35,840 bases of DNA from Pelagibacteraceae bacterium (lineage in GTDB: Bacteria > Pseudomonadota > Alphaproteobacteria > Pelagibacterales > Pelagibacteraceae). The notes below the pieces were generated by a model. That model saw nothing but the letters and a program-made list of their open reading frames with translations, was not told where the DNA came from and made no database searches. The position numbers and the translations under genes are program-made. Shown piece by piece: positions 1 through 8,318 of the stretch (position 1 is the first letter of the stretch; each line of letters starts with the position of its first letter). The stretch spans positions 1-35,840 of the forward strand of contig JADHRF010000007.1 in NCBI GenBank assembly GCA_016777565.1, given 5' to 3'.

Positions 1-6
1 TTAGGT

Positions 7-81
7 TGGCGGTCCCAAGGGGAATCGAACCCCTCTTTGCAGGATGAAAACCAGCTGTCCTAACCGATAGACGATGGGACC
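7..81 (-). tRNA. tRNA-Glu (anticodon UUC)
   Basis: Read on the minus strand, this is a full cloverleaf. The 7-bp acceptor stem GGTCCCA/TGGGACC is perfect. The T arm carries GGTTCGATTCC, and the anticodon loop TTTTCAT (positions 44-50) gives anticodon UUC (46-48), which decodes GAA/GAG. Discriminator G and an encoded CCA (7-9) close the 3' end. The anticodon stem has one apparent T-T mismatch. It lies about 10 bp downstream of the recJ stop on the same strand and may be co-transcribed with that operon. Confidence 0.95.
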
Positions 82-91
82 TAATTTTTTG

Positions 92-1843
92 CTATTTAAT
101 AACAGATATATCATCAATAATAAACTCTACATTTTTTTGGCCTCTCCACTCATTAAGACTTAGTTTTCCAACGATGTTGAAGTTTTTTGTATTTTTTTTT
201 AATAAATAAGAGCTTAAATCAGTTTCTGTAGAGTTAAAGCTGATTGTTTTTATAGTGGAAGAATCAGATCCTAATAATAAAGATTTTATATGTTTTTCAC
301 CCACAATTTTAGAGTTCAATACCTTTACATCCTGTATCAAGAATCTTGGCTCAGCATTGCCTGAACCAAAAGGTGAAAGTAAATTTATTTTATCATAAAA
401 ATCTAAGTTTAAAGCAGAAGGTGCTATCTCTGCATCAAATAAATATATTTTTTTTTTATTTAGGTTAACATTTACTGTTTTAAATTTTTTAAAAACAAAT
501 TTTTTGAATTCATCAAGTTTTTTCATATTAATTGTAAAGCCACCTGCCATCTTATGCCCTCCTCCTCTAACTAGTAATCCAGCTTGGACACCTCCCAGTA
601 TAGTAGAGCCCATATCAAAATCATAAATAGATCTTGCAGATCCTTTACCAACACCCGAGGTAACAGAAATAATAATAGTTGGTTTGTTATATTTTTCCTT
701 AATTCTTGCTGCTATAATTCCAATAATACCCTCGTGCCAATCTTCTCCATGTAATATAATTACTGGATCAGATTTATTCTCAAAATTAGTATTCATTATT
801 TTGTTCAATAAACTAGTCTCAAGAATCTGTCTTTCTTTATTGTAATTGTTAAGTTCGATTGTTAATCTAAATGCTTCCTGAGGATTGCCATTTAATAGCA
901 GATTTGCACCATGTGATGATTTACCAACTCTACCACCCGCATTAATCCTTGGTCCCAGTACATAACCTAGATGATATGCTGTAATATTGTTTCCTATATC
1001 GTTTTGTTCAATAAGAGTTTTTAATCCTAAATTTTTTTTTTTTTTAAGAATTTTTAAACCTTGTTTAACAATAGCTCTATTAAGTCCTATTAATGGAACT
1101 ACGTCACAAACAGTGCCCAAAGAGACTAAATCTAATATTTTTATTAAGTCAGGTTCAACAAAATTATTTAATTTAAACCAGTTTTGGTCTCTTAATCTTT
1201 TATTTAAAGCAATTAAGAATAAAAAACATACACCTGCTGCACAGAGATAATTAAGTTCGGATCTATCATCGAAACGATTAGGATTAACTATAGAGTGAGC
1301 ACTAGGTAAAGATATTTCTGATTGATGATGATCAAGAATAATGACATCCACATTTTTACTTTTTGCGAAACTCATAGGTTTAAAGGATAAAGTTCCACAA
1401 TCAACAGTAAAAATTAAACTAACTTTTTTATTAATAAAATCTAAAAAAGCTTTTTGATTAGGACCAAAGCCTTCCGTTTTTCTATCTGGTATGTGAATTT
1501 CAAATTTGATATTTAAAGATCTGAAGTATTGACCTAGAACAGCAGTAGATGTTGCTCCGTCTACATCATAATCGCCAAATATACCTACTTTTTCATTTTT
1601 TACTATTGCGCTTACAGTTCTCTCAATTGCTTTATCCATATCTTTTAAAATAAACGGATTTGGCAATATATTTTTTATAGATGGATTGAGAAAAAATTTA
1701 ACGTCTTCTTTCTTGATTTTTCTTATTGATAATAATCTAGCAACTATTTCATCTAAAAGATAATTTGATTTTAAAAAATCTACATAATCGCTACTAAATT
1801 CTTTTAAAATCCAATTTTTACCACTTACAGAAAGGGCGCTCAT
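92..1843 (-). CDS. recJ: Single-stranded-DNA-specific exonuclease RecJ
   Basis: A 583-residue 5'-3' single-strand exonuclease of the DHH phosphoesterase superfamily, acting in RecF-type recombination and mismatch/base-excision repair. Visible motifs in order: metal-binding DYDVDG (91-96), VDCG (147-150), DHH (171-173), SLGTVCD (241-247), GPRINAGGR (297-305), then the DHHA1 domain with HEGIIGI (370-376) and GGGHKMAGG (427-435). A C-terminal OB-like region follows. Length matches the family. It is last in the hom-glpX-recJ run, and its ATG overlaps the glpX stop (ATGA), suggesting translational coupling. A run of 14 A on the coding strand (about 1032-1045) encodes lysines near residue 270 and could be prone to slippage. 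RecO lies elsewhere in the window, so two RecF-pathway proteins are present. Confidence 0.97.
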   Translation of the reverse strand: MSALSVSGKNWILKEFSSDYVDFLKSNYLLDEIVARLLSIRKIKKEDVKFFLNPSIKNILPNPFILKDMDKAIERTVSAIVKNEKVGIFGDYDVDGATSTAVLGQYFRSLNIKFEIHIPDRKTEGFGPNQKAFLDFINKKVSLIFTVDCGTLSFKPMSFAKSKNVDVIILDHHQSEISLPSAHSIVNPNRFDDRSELNYLCAAGVCFLFLIALNKRLRDQNWFKLNNFVEPDLIKILDLVSLGTVCDVVPLIGLNRAIVKQGLKILKKKKNLGLKTLIEQNDIGNNITAYHLGYVLGPRINAGGRVGKSSHGANLLLNGNPQEAFRLTIELNNYNKERQILETSLLNKIMNTNFENKSDPVIILHGEDWHEGIIGIIAARIKEKYNKPTIIISVTSGVGKGSARSIYDFDMGSTILGGVQAGLLVRGGGHKMAGGFTINMKKLDEFKKFVFKKFKTVNVNLNKKKIYLFDAEIAPSALNLDFYDKINLLSPFGSGNAEPRFLIQDVKVLNSKIVGEKHIKSLLLGSDSSTIKTISFNSTETDLSSYLLKKNTKNFNIVGKLSLNEWRGQKNVEFIIDDISVIK

Positions 1844-2781
1844 CTATTGTAAGTATTTGTAATTATTTTCTTAATATTTTGACTTTTGTGTAAAACTAAT
1901 GTGTTTACTTCAAATGTCTCTTCAGTTACCAGAATTCCTTTAACAAGATCGCCATTAGTTACACCAGTTGCACAAAATATTACATCGCCTTTTACCATAT
2001 CAATAAGGTTATATTTTTTATTTAAATCTTTTATTCCAAGTTTTTTTGCTCTAGTAATTTCCTTTTTGTCCAATACCAGCCTGCCTTGAATTTGACCACC
2101 GAAGCACGAAAGGGCTCCAGCAGTTATTACGCCTTCTGGCCCACCGCCAGTTCCTAGATAGATATCATTTTTAGGGTTTTCACCTAAAACAGACATTGCT
2201 CCAGCAATATCTCCATCAGTTATATAATTTATTTTAACTTTCAGTTTATTTAAAGTATCAATAATTTCTTTATGCCTGGGTCTATTTAATACACACGCAT
2301 TTAGTTCAGATATTGGTTTTTTTTTAGCTTTAGATAATAAATTGATATTAGTTTCCACAGAATTATCTAAATCTAATAAATTATCAGGTAAATTTGATCC
2401 AATAACAATCTTTTCCATATAGGTATCTGGTGCTGAAAGTAAATTTCCTTTTTCTGCAACTACTAAAACAGAAAAAGCTCCTGGTAAATTTTTAGCTGTA
2501 AAATTTGTTCCCTCTAATGGATCGAGTGCAATATCTAATTGTGAACCTTTTTTTGTTCCGACCTTTTCACCAATAAACAGCATTGGTGCTTTGTCCATCT
2601 CTCCCTCACCTATTACAACTGTGCCCTCCATATCTATTTTATTTAATTCATTTCTCATTTTATCTACAGCCCCTTTATCTGCAGCATTTTTATCTCCTTT
2701 ACCAATAAATGAAGATGCTCCATATGCAGCGAATTCAGTGGTTCTGATGAATTGGTCTAAATAGCTTTTGTTTAAGCTCAT
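1840..2781 (-). CDS. glpX: Class II fructose-1,6-bisphosphatase
   Basis: A 313-residue GlpX-type phosphatase that hydrolyses fructose 1,6-bisphosphate to fructose 6-phosphate in gluconeogenesis. It belongs to the lithium-sensitive phosphatase superfamily, with GEGEMDKAPML (58-68) and the metal-binding DPLEGT (87-92). Length is close to other GlpX proteins. The neighbours hom and recJ are its usual alphaproteobacterial partners. Its ATG overlaps the hom stop (TAATG), and its TGA overlaps the recJ start. SAR11 bacteria generally lack a standard glycolytic phosphofructokinase (family knowledge), so this enzyme would serve the gluconeogenic direction. A sedoheptulose-bisphosphatase side activity is possible but cannot be read from sequence. 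Confidence 0.95.
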   Translation of the reverse strand: MSLNKSYLDQFIRTTEFAAYGASSFIGKGDKNAADKGAVDKMRNELNKIDMEGTVVIGEGEMDKAPMLFIGEKVGTKKGSQLDIALDPLEGTNFTAKNLPGAFSVLVVAEKGNLLSAPDTYMEKIVIGSNLPDNLLDLDNSVETNINLLSKAKKKPISELNACVLNRPRHKEIIDTLNKLKVKINYITDGDIAGAMSVLGENPKNDIYLGTGGGPEGVITAGALSCFGGQIQGRLVLDKKEITRAKKLGIKDLNKKYNLIDMVKGDVIFCATGVTNGDLVKGILVTEETFEVNTLVLHKSQNIKKIITNTYNR

Positions 2782-4073
2782 TAAATTTCTTCTATCCTAA
2801 TAAGTTTAGGTTTGCTCACAGTGTATTTTTTATTTTTTAAAGTTTGTACGACCTTAACTAAAGACAAACTTTTTGCATGATGCGTAATAATAACAATTGA
2901 TGAATTTTTTTTATTTTCAGTGGGATTTTGAATTAATCTTTTTATAGATACTTTGTTTTTTGCCATAACTTTAGCTATATCTGATAATATTCCATGCTTA
3001 TCTTTAACATCTAAGCGTAAATACACAGAAAACTTTTTATTATTGATAGTCTCAAATAAAGCTATCTTTCTTTTTATGTTAGATATTACAAATGGAAATT
3101 TAATATTGCCTCTAAGCACAGAACATAAGTCTGATATCAAAGATGATGTTGTGGGCCCTGCTCCAGCTCCTTCACCTTGTAACACAGTTTGTCCCACAGG
3201 TTTAGACTCTGCAATAACAGCATTTAAAACACCATTTATTTTAGCAATATATAAATTATTTTTAATGAGTGCTGGATGAACTCTTTGTATAATTTTATTG
3301 TTTAAAAGCTCAGCGATACCAATTAATTTAATTTTATATCCTAATTGATTAGCATTATTAATATCTGTTTGATCTATGTCTTTAATTCCTTCTATATGAA
3401 TAGATTTATTATTAATAAAGGAATTAAATGAAAGTGCAGTTAAAATTTTTAGTTTAGAGGCAACGTCTTCTCCGTTTATATCGGACGCAGGATTGGACTC
3501 AGCATATCCGAGTTCTTTAGCTCTTGATAAGGCATCTTTGTATTCAAGTTTATCTTTGTCCATTGAAGTTAGAATGTAATTTGACGTACCATTCAAAATC
3601 CCGTAAATTTTACTGATATTATTCGCTATAAGTCCTTCTTTTATTGAACGTATAATAGGAATTCCTCCACAAACAGCAGCTTCAAACTCAAAATTTACTC
3701 TATTTTTTTCTGCTATTTTTGCTAATTGATTTCCGTACTTGGCAACGAGAGCTTTATTAGCAGTGATTACATGTTTTTTATTACTAAGAGCTTGGACAAC
3801 TAATTTTTTTGCTATTCCATCAGCACCACCAATTAATTCAATAATTATATCAACATTTTTCATTTTAGTTGCTGATAAACAATTTTTTAGCCATAATTTT
3901 TTAGGTATTTTTAAATTCCTTTTTTTTCCTAATGATTTTGCTGACACGTAGACAATATTAGGCTCTGTATTTGTTTTATTAAATAAAATCTTTTTATTTT
4001 TTCTTAAATAATTATAGAAATAAGATCCTATGTTACCAAGCCCAACAACTACAATATTCATTTTTTTTTTCAT
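2781..4073 (-). CDS. hom: Homoserine dehydrogenase
   Basis: A 430-residue enzyme reducing aspartate semialdehyde to homoserine with NAD(P)H, the branch point to threonine and methionine. The Rossmann nucleotide-binding loop GLGNIG is at 11-16. The catalytic domain contains the typical KALVAKYG, GGIPIIRSI and LNGTSNYIL segments. A C-terminal ACT domain (about 350-425, beginning near YLRLDVKDKHGIL) suggests allosteric control by threonine or a related amino acid. It is a stand-alone enzyme, with no aspartokinase fused. Met5 is an alternative start, but Met1 gives a normal N-terminus. The gene begins 6 bp downstream of the lipoprotein gene and runs into glpX with a 1-bp overlap. Confidence 0.96.
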   Translation of the reverse strand: MKKKMNIVVVGLGNIGSYFYNYLRKNKKILFNKTNTEPNIVYVSAKSLGKKRNLKIPKKLWLKNCLSATKMKNVDIIIELIGGADGIAKKLVVQALSNKKHVITANKALVAKYGNQLAKIAEKNRVNFEFEAAVCGGIPIIRSIKEGLIANNISKIYGILNGTSNYILTSMDKDKLEYKDALSRAKELGYAESNPASDINGEDVASKLKILTALSFNSFINNKSIHIEGIKDIDQTDINNANQLGYKIKLIGIAELLNNKIIQRVHPALIKNNLYIAKINGVLNAVIAESKPVGQTVLQGEGAGAGPTTSSLISDLCSVLRGNIKFPFVISNIKRKIALFETINNKKFSVYLRLDVKDKHGILSDIAKVMAKNKVSIKRLIQNPTENKKNSSIVIITHHAKSLSLVKVVQTLKNKKYTVSKPKLIRIEEI

Positions 4074-4079
4074 GTATAA

Positions 4080-4706
4080 TTAATTTGATGCAATATTTGG
4101 AAAGGGTTTGTTTTTACCTTTTTTTGTTAATATTTCAGAAATTGTATCAATGTCACAATCTTCAATTTTATCACAAACACTTTTTATATTTTTATTAACA
4201 AGGGTGTTGTTAGTTATTTCCTCTTTAGTGAGATATTTGTCATTTTTTTTGATCAACTCTTTATTGCTTGATCTTTTATTTTGTTGAGTTGTTGTTTGAA
4301 ATTTATCCTTTTTTTTTACAATTTTATTAGATTTCATATCTTTAATACGTTTTTTTTCTTCTTTTCTTTTTAACTTAAGTTTTGCTTTCTTAATTTTTCT
4401 TTCTTGTAACAATCTCTTTTTTTCCATTCTAAGTTTCTCTTTCTCACCTTGATTATCTAAAATATCATTTGGTTTAAACAAACTATTTTTTTTTTTTGGA
4501 GTGCGTTTTTCAGTGTTCAATTTTACCAAATCAATTGTTTTTTTTGACTTTTTATTATTAGACATCAATTCTACGCTTAAGTTTTCTGAAAAATATTCAT
4601 TGAATTCTTTTTTATCTAAACATTCTCTGTTGCCACATAGATAAGTCTTTTTTGTAGATACACATGACACTAACAAAAAAAAAGCTAATAGATAAAAAAA
4701 TTTCAT
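4080..4706 (-). CDS. Lysine-rich predicted lipoprotein of unknown function
   Basis: I do not recognise a family. The 208-residue product starts with a short hydrophobic signal and the lipobox LVSC, with the acceptor Cys at 15, so a lipidated, membrane-anchored envelope protein is expected. After it come two cysteines in LCGNREC (about 24-29), then a long Lys/Arg/Glu-rich stretch (about 50-160) that looks helical or coiled-coil. A short C-terminal segment carries another cysteine pair (CDKIEDC). The two spaced pairs could form disulfides. Its TGA overlaps-by-ATGA style with argC upstream (4703-4706) and hom follows after 6 bp, so it sits inside an amino-acid biosynthesis operon without obvious functional logic. 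Real coding is supported by the tight overlap, signal peptide and lipobox; function is open. Confidence 0.75.
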   Translation of the reverse strand: MKFFYLLAFFLLVSCVSTKKTYLCGNRECLDKKEFNEYFSENLSVELMSNNKKSKKTIDLVKLNTEKRTPKKKNSLFKPNDILDNQGEKEKLRMEKKRLLQERKIKKAKLKLKRKEEKKRIKDMKSNKIVKKKDKFQTTTQQNKRSSNKELIKKNDKYLTKEEITNNTLVNKNIKSVCDKIEDCDIDTISEILTKKGKNKPFPNIASN

Positions 4707-5734
4707 TTTAAGCCTAAGTATTCCTCATAATTGTATAATAAATTCATATTTTGAATTGCTTGACCAGATGCACCTTTTACTAAATTATCAATTGCTGAAA
4801 AAATAACTAATTTATTTGGAACTCTTGTTTTACAAACCGAAATTTCACAATTATTAGTATTCAGAACATCTCCATTACCTATTGCTGAATTAATTTTCTT
4901 TAAAATAACAAATTTATTTTTATAGTGAAATTTTTTAAGGACAGAATGCACTTTTTTAATGTTAAATTTTTTTTTAGTTTCGATATATATGGAGGAAAGA
5001 ATGCCTCTAAACGTAGGTAGTAAATGAGGATTAAACGTATATTGAACATCTTTTTTTGTATTTTTTTTAAATTCTTGATCAAGTTCTGACATGTGTCTAT
5101 GTTTTTCAATACCGTAAGCAAAAATAGAATTGTAGAAATTTTTATGTGAAAATTTTAACTTAAAATTTTTACCGGCACCCGAATATCCAGATTTAGAGTC
5201 GATTGTAATATTTTTTGAGTTTATTAAAGAACTTTTTAAAAGAGGGTTCATAACTAATTGAATAGATGTCGGATAACACCCTGGATTTGAAACAATTCTA
5301 TATTTTTTAATTTTTTCTTTTGTGAATTCTGGGATTGAATAAATAGATTCAGAAATTAAATTTTTAGCTTTATGATTTATTGAATACCATTTTTTATATA
5401 TTTTAGAATTTTCAATTCTAAAATCTGCTGATAAATCTATAAATTTAAGATGTTTATAGCCATACAAATCTTTAATTATTTTTTGGGCTTCTCCATTTGG
5501 AAGTGATAAAAAAAGTAGATCTACATCTTTCCAATCAACTTCTTTTAGATTTGTAATTTTAGGTAGTTTGTTTTTTATTCTTTTGTCAAAAAATTTAATT
5601 TTTTTTCCTAAATTCTTTTGCGCACATAAATATTTGATACTAACATAAGGATGTTTAGATAATAAATACACTAAATCTAAACCAACATAACCTGTTGCAC
5701 CTGCTACAACTACATTAATTTTTTTTTGTGACAT
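4703..5734 (-). CDS. argC: N-acetyl-gamma-glutamyl-phosphate reductase
   Basis: A 343-residue enzyme for the third step of arginine synthesis, the NADPH-dependent reduction of N-acetylglutamyl phosphate to the semialdehyde. The N-terminal nucleotide-binding motif AGATGYVG is at 11-18. The catalytic cysteine lies in SNPGCYPTS (C153), with GYSGAGK (183-189) and a later EKHRHMSE segment typical of ArgC. Length matches the family's long form. It follows rpsI on the same strand with a 44-bp gap, the standard alphaproteobacterial rplM-rpsI-argC order. Its end overlaps the start of the lipoprotein gene by 4 bp. Confidence 0.97.
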   Translation of the reverse strand: MSQKKINVVVAGATGYVGLDLVYLLSKHPYVSIKYLCAQKNLGKKIKFFDKRIKNKLPKITNLKEVDWKDVDLLFLSLPNGEAQKIIKDLYGYKHLKFIDLSADFRIENSKIYKKWYSINHKAKNLISESIYSIPEFTKEKIKKYRIVSNPGCYPTSIQLVMNPLLKSSLINSKNITIDSKSGYSGAGKNFKLKFSHKNFYNSIFAYGIEKHRHMSELDQEFKKNTKKDVQYTFNPHLLPTFRGILSSIYIETKKKFNIKKVHSVLKKFHYKNKFVILKKINSAIGNGDVLNTNNCEISVCKTRVPNKLVIFSAIDNLVKGASGQAIQNMNLLYNYEEYLGLK

Positions 5735-5778
5735 AAAATATTTATATCACTGATAGATTTAATAAGAAATTAAATGAT

Positions 5779-6222
5779 TTACCTTTTCGAGAATTGGAAG
5801 CTTCTTCTGGCTTTTTTGTGTCCGTATTTTTTTCTTTCCACAACTCTTGAATCACGAGTAGTTAATTTTTCTTTCTTCAACGTAGTTTTTAAATTTAAGT
5901 CATGTAATACCAGTGCTCTTGATATACCGTGAATTATAGCACCTGCTTGACCGGACAGACCCCCACCTTTGACTGAAGCTCTTACGTCATAAGCAGAAGC
6001 AACATTCGACAATTCTAATGGACGTAACACTATAATCTGATGAACAGGTCGTTTAAAATATTCTTGCATTTTTTTTCCATTTACATGAATTAACCCTGTA
6101 CCTTTTTTTATCCAAACCTTTGCTATAGATCTTTTTCTTCGACCAGTCGCATATTTGCTTTCTTTAAAATCAAGTTTAATTTTTTTAGCTGCAGTATTTT
6201 TTAAAGAAGTCTGTAATTCCAT
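5779..6222 (-). CDS. rpsI: 30S ribosomal protein S9
   Basis: A 147-residue small-subunit protein. The conserved core begins at [14 protein letters not shown] and includes the YFKRPVHQ region and [11 protein letters not shown]. The hallmark basic C-terminus ends in RRSFQFSKR, which reaches the P-site tRNA in the 30S subunit. A non-conserved lysine-rich N-terminal extension of about 20 residues precedes the core. It is directly downstream of rplM with a 1-bp stop/start overlap, as is usual for this pair. Confidence 0.98.
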   Translation of the reverse strand: MELQTSLKNTAAKKIKLDFKESKYATGRRKRSIAKVWIKKGTGLIHVNGKKMQEYFKRPVHQIIVLRPLELSNVASAYDVRASVKGGGLSGQAGAIIHGISRALVLHDLNLKTTLKKEKLTTRDSRVVERKKYGHKKARRSFQFSKR

Positions 6223-6683
6223 TAAATTCTTATTAAATTTTTCTTATTAAGTTTGTTAAAATTTACAATTTTTGGTTTTTGAACATCATGAGGGTGGTTT
6301 TCACCTTTATAGATTTTTAATTTTGATAATTGTTTTCTAGCTAGAGGTCCTATAGGAAGCATTCTTTTTACTGCAAGTTTGAGTATTTCGTCGGTTTTAT
6401 CTTTACCATTAAGTCTTTCTGGTGTTGTTTCCTTTATGCCCCCAGGATGGCCAGTGTGTCTATAATAAATTTTATTTGAGTATTTTTTGCCAGTGAATTT
6501 TAATTTTTCTATATTTGTAACTATTACAAAGTCACCATTATCTATATGTGGATTATATGTTGCTTTATTTTTCCCTCTTAAAACTTTTGATATGTAAGAA
6601 GCAAGTCTTCCCACAACAGCGTTTTCGGCATTGATAATATACCAATCGTTTTTAATTTCTTTTTTTTTAATAAATGGTGTCAT
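6222..6683 (-). CDS. rplM: 50S ribosomal protein L13
   Basis: A 153-residue large-subunit protein. Recognisable segments are [16 protein letters not shown] near the N-terminus, [19 protein letters not shown] and the [20 protein letters not shown] block. It heads the rplM-rpsI-argC run. A good sigma-70-like promoter lies immediately upstream (6698-6726), leaving a very short leader of roughly ten nucleotides before the ATG. Confidence 0.98.
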   Translation of the reverse strand: MTPFIKKKEIKNDWYIINAENAVVGRLASYISKVLRGKNKATYNPHIDNGDFVIVTNIEKLKFTGKKYSNKIYYRHTGHPGGIKETTPERLNGKDKTDEILKLAVKRMLPIGPLARKQLSKLKIYKGENHPHDVQKPKIVNFNKLNKKNLIRI

Positions 6684-6697
6684 TTAAATTACGGCGA

Positions 6698-6726
6698 TAA
6701 TTACTAACAAAGACCCATAAAGTCAA
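6698..6726 (-). promoter_or_regulatory. Probable sigma-70 promoter of rplM-rpsI
   Basis: On the minus strand a TTGACT -35 (6721-6726) is followed by a 17-bp spacer and a TAATTA -10 (6698-6703). The predicted start falls about 8-10 nt before the rplM ATG. It occupies most of the 86-bp gap between ctaA and rplM. The -35 and spacing are good; the -10 is one of several AT-rich possibilities. Confidence 0.45.
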
Positions 6727-6769
6727 TTAAATTTCCAGCTGATTAAGGAAAAAAACTTTTAAAATTAAG

Positions 6770-7789
6770 CTAAATACTTCTGATTGATCGAAAATATAGA
6801 TTAAGTATTGAAACTGTCAAAATTATGCTTGATATTTGATGCAACGATGCAATGTAAATGTTGACATCTGAATATAAAACAAAAATACCAAGCAAAATTT
6901 GTATTAATATAATAGAGATGAAAATTAAATATGGATAATTTAAATATGTTACTTTATTCTTATAAATAAATATTCCAAAGTAAACACTCAGTATAAAAAT
7001 AATATAAGCAATATTTCTATGTAGAAATTGTATAAAACTAGGGTCATTAAAATTAAATAAATTAATTAAAAAATTATCATTTGGAAAATATCCACCATTC
7101 ATTAGTGGCCAAGTTTGGTATATCTTTCCTGCATCAAGGCCAGAGACAAAAGCACCAATAATTATTTGAACATATATTAAAAATAACAAAATTTTTATAA
7201 CTACAAAACTTGAGTTAATTTGAAAAAATTTTTTATTTGAATTATTTTTATGATTAATAAATATCCAAAATAAAGAGGATAAAATAAAAAAAGCTGTTAA
7301 TAAGTGTATAGATAAACGATAATGACTAACTGAAACATTTTCAGTTAATCCACTTCTGACCATATACCAGCCAAGAAATCCTTGAAGTAAAATTAACAAA
7401 GATACACTAACTAAATTTAAAGTTAAATGACTATTCAAAATTTTTTTATAAACAAAAAATATAAAGGGTATAAAAAAAAATAAACCTATTATTCTTCCAA
7501 GAAGTCTATGAAAATATTCCCAATAATAAATAAACTTAAACTCTTGTAAAGTCATGCTTGAATTTAAAAATATATATTGTGGGATTAACTTGTATTCTAA
7601 AAAATACCTTTCCCATTGATCCTGGTTAATTGGTGGAAAAATACCTGAAAAAACTTCCCATTCGGTAATTGATAAGCCTGAGTCAGTTAATCTTGTAAGA
7701 CCACCTACAATTATTATAAGAATTACTAAAAATATAAGACTTATTAACCAAAATGAAAATAGATTGTTATATTTTTCGTTTTTAATCAT
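6770..7789 (-). CDS. ctaA: Heme A synthase (COX15/CtaA type)
   Basis: A 339-residue, very hydrophobic inner-membrane protein with about eight membrane segments. It oxidises heme O to heme A for aa3-type cytochrome c oxidase. The N-terminal GGLTRLTDSGLSITEW signature is characteristic. Four histidine-bearing helices supply the heme ligands, at EYFHRLLGR, SVSHYRLSIH, FLHRNIAYI and SLHQISSI. The long form without an extracytoplasmic cysteine pair matches the alphaproteobacterial/mitochondrial COX15 class. Transcription runs toward rplM but a separate promoter seems to drive rplM. It diverges from the chorismate-mutase-like gene across 54 bp. Confidence 0.95.
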   Translation of the reverse strand: MIKNEKYNNLFSFWLISLIFLVILIIIVGGLTRLTDSGLSITEWEVFSGIFPPINQDQWERYFLEYKLIPQYIFLNSSMTLQEFKFIYYWEYFHRLLGRIIGLFFFIPFIFFVYKKILNSHLTLNLVSVSLLILLQGFLGWYMVRSGLTENVSVSHYRLSIHLLTAFFILSSLFWIFINHKNNSNKKFFQINSSFVVIKILLFLIYVQIIIGAFVSGLDAGKIYQTWPLMNGGYFPNDNFLINLFNFNDPSFIQFLHRNIAYIIFILSVYFGIFIYKNKVTYLNYPYLIFISIILIQILLGIFVLYSDVNIYIASLHQISSIILTVSILNLYFRSIRSI

Positions 7790-7807
7790 ACGTTAATTTA
7801 ATATATA

Positions 7808-7826
7808 ATTTAATTAGCAATTAAAT
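7808..7826. repeat. Perfect 8-bp inverted repeat in the ctaA / chorismate mutase intergenic gap
   Basis: ATTTAATT-AGC-AATTAAAT: two 8-bp arms around 3 bp, centred in the 54-bp divergent spacer. It could be an operator shared by both promoters, but an AT-only palindrome in DNA this AT-rich can arise by chance. Confidence 0.3.
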
Positions 7827-7843
7827 CTGATTTAAATGTCGCT

Positions 7844-8122
7844 ATGGAAAAAAAAAATATAAGTAAAATTAGAAAAAAACTTGATAAAATTGATATTAGA
7901 CTTTTAAAAACGATAAAAAAAAGATCCTTACTTGTAGATCAGATTTTAAAACATAAAAAAAAGAAAAAGGAAATAATTGATCAAAAAAGAATAAATTTCA
8001 TTTTAAAAAGAATTAAAGAATACTCAAAAAAAATAAAATTAGATCCTAATATTTCTCTTAATATATGGAGAGCTATGATTAAAGGTTTTATAAATTATGA
8101 GTATAAAAAATTTAAGAAATAA
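7844..8122 (+). CDS. Small AroQ-type chorismate mutase-like protein
   Basis: A 92-residue, all-helical, lysine-rich protein that fits the AroQ/CM_2 family, whose members convert chorismate to prephenate for Phe/Tyr synthesis as intertwined dimers. The pattern IRKKLDKIDIRLLKTIKKR (from residue 9) matches helix 1, with basic residues R10 and R27 where the family binds the substrate carboxylates; NIWRAMI near the end matches the alphaproteobacterial last helix. However, the segment normally reading R-E-x-x-[IV]-L reads RINFIL (49-54), so the glutamate assisting catalysis appears replaced by Ile50. Activity is therefore uncertain. It stands alone on the plus strand between ctaA (divergent) and rpmG (tail to tail, 4 bp apart). 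Confidence 0.7.
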   Translation: MEKKNISKIRKKLDKIDIRLLKTIKKRSLLVDQILKHKKKKKEIIDQKRINFILKRIKEYSKKIKLDPNISLNIWRAMIKGFINYEYKKFKK

Positions 8123-8126
8123 ATAT

Positions 8127-8318
8127 CTATTTGCTGTGTGGAGGCAATTTTTTTTCCACAAAAATTTCATGTTTCCTAGATGATGGATTGTATTTACTTA
8201 CTTTTAATTTTTCTTTTGCTTTTTCGCCTTTGGTTGGTTTCCTAGTGTAATAAAAAAAAGAACTATCAGGATTTGATTCTGGGACTAGTCTTACTTTTAT
8301 ATGTGTTTTTTTAGCCAT
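8127..8318 (-). CDS. rpmG: 50S ribosomal protein L33
   Basis: A 63-residue basic protein with the L33 pattern: MAKKTHIKVRLVPES, then FFYYTRKPTK, and a C-terminal KYNPSSRKHEIFVEKK. No CxxC zinc knuckles are present, so this is the cysteine-free form common in alphaproteobacteria. It is the last gene of the rpmF-plsX-ihfA-merR run, and its start overlaps the merR end by 8 bp. It ends 4 bp from the converging chorismate mutase-like gene. Confidence 0.93.
   Translation of the reverse strand: MAKKTHIKVRLVPESNPDSSFFYYTRKPTKGEKAKEKLKVSKYNPSSRKHEIFVEKKLPPHSK

Noticed and set aside
2953-3279. 108-codon plus-strand frame opposite hom
   Set aside because: Antisense shadow of the ACT/catalytic region of hom; no start signal or family resemblance.
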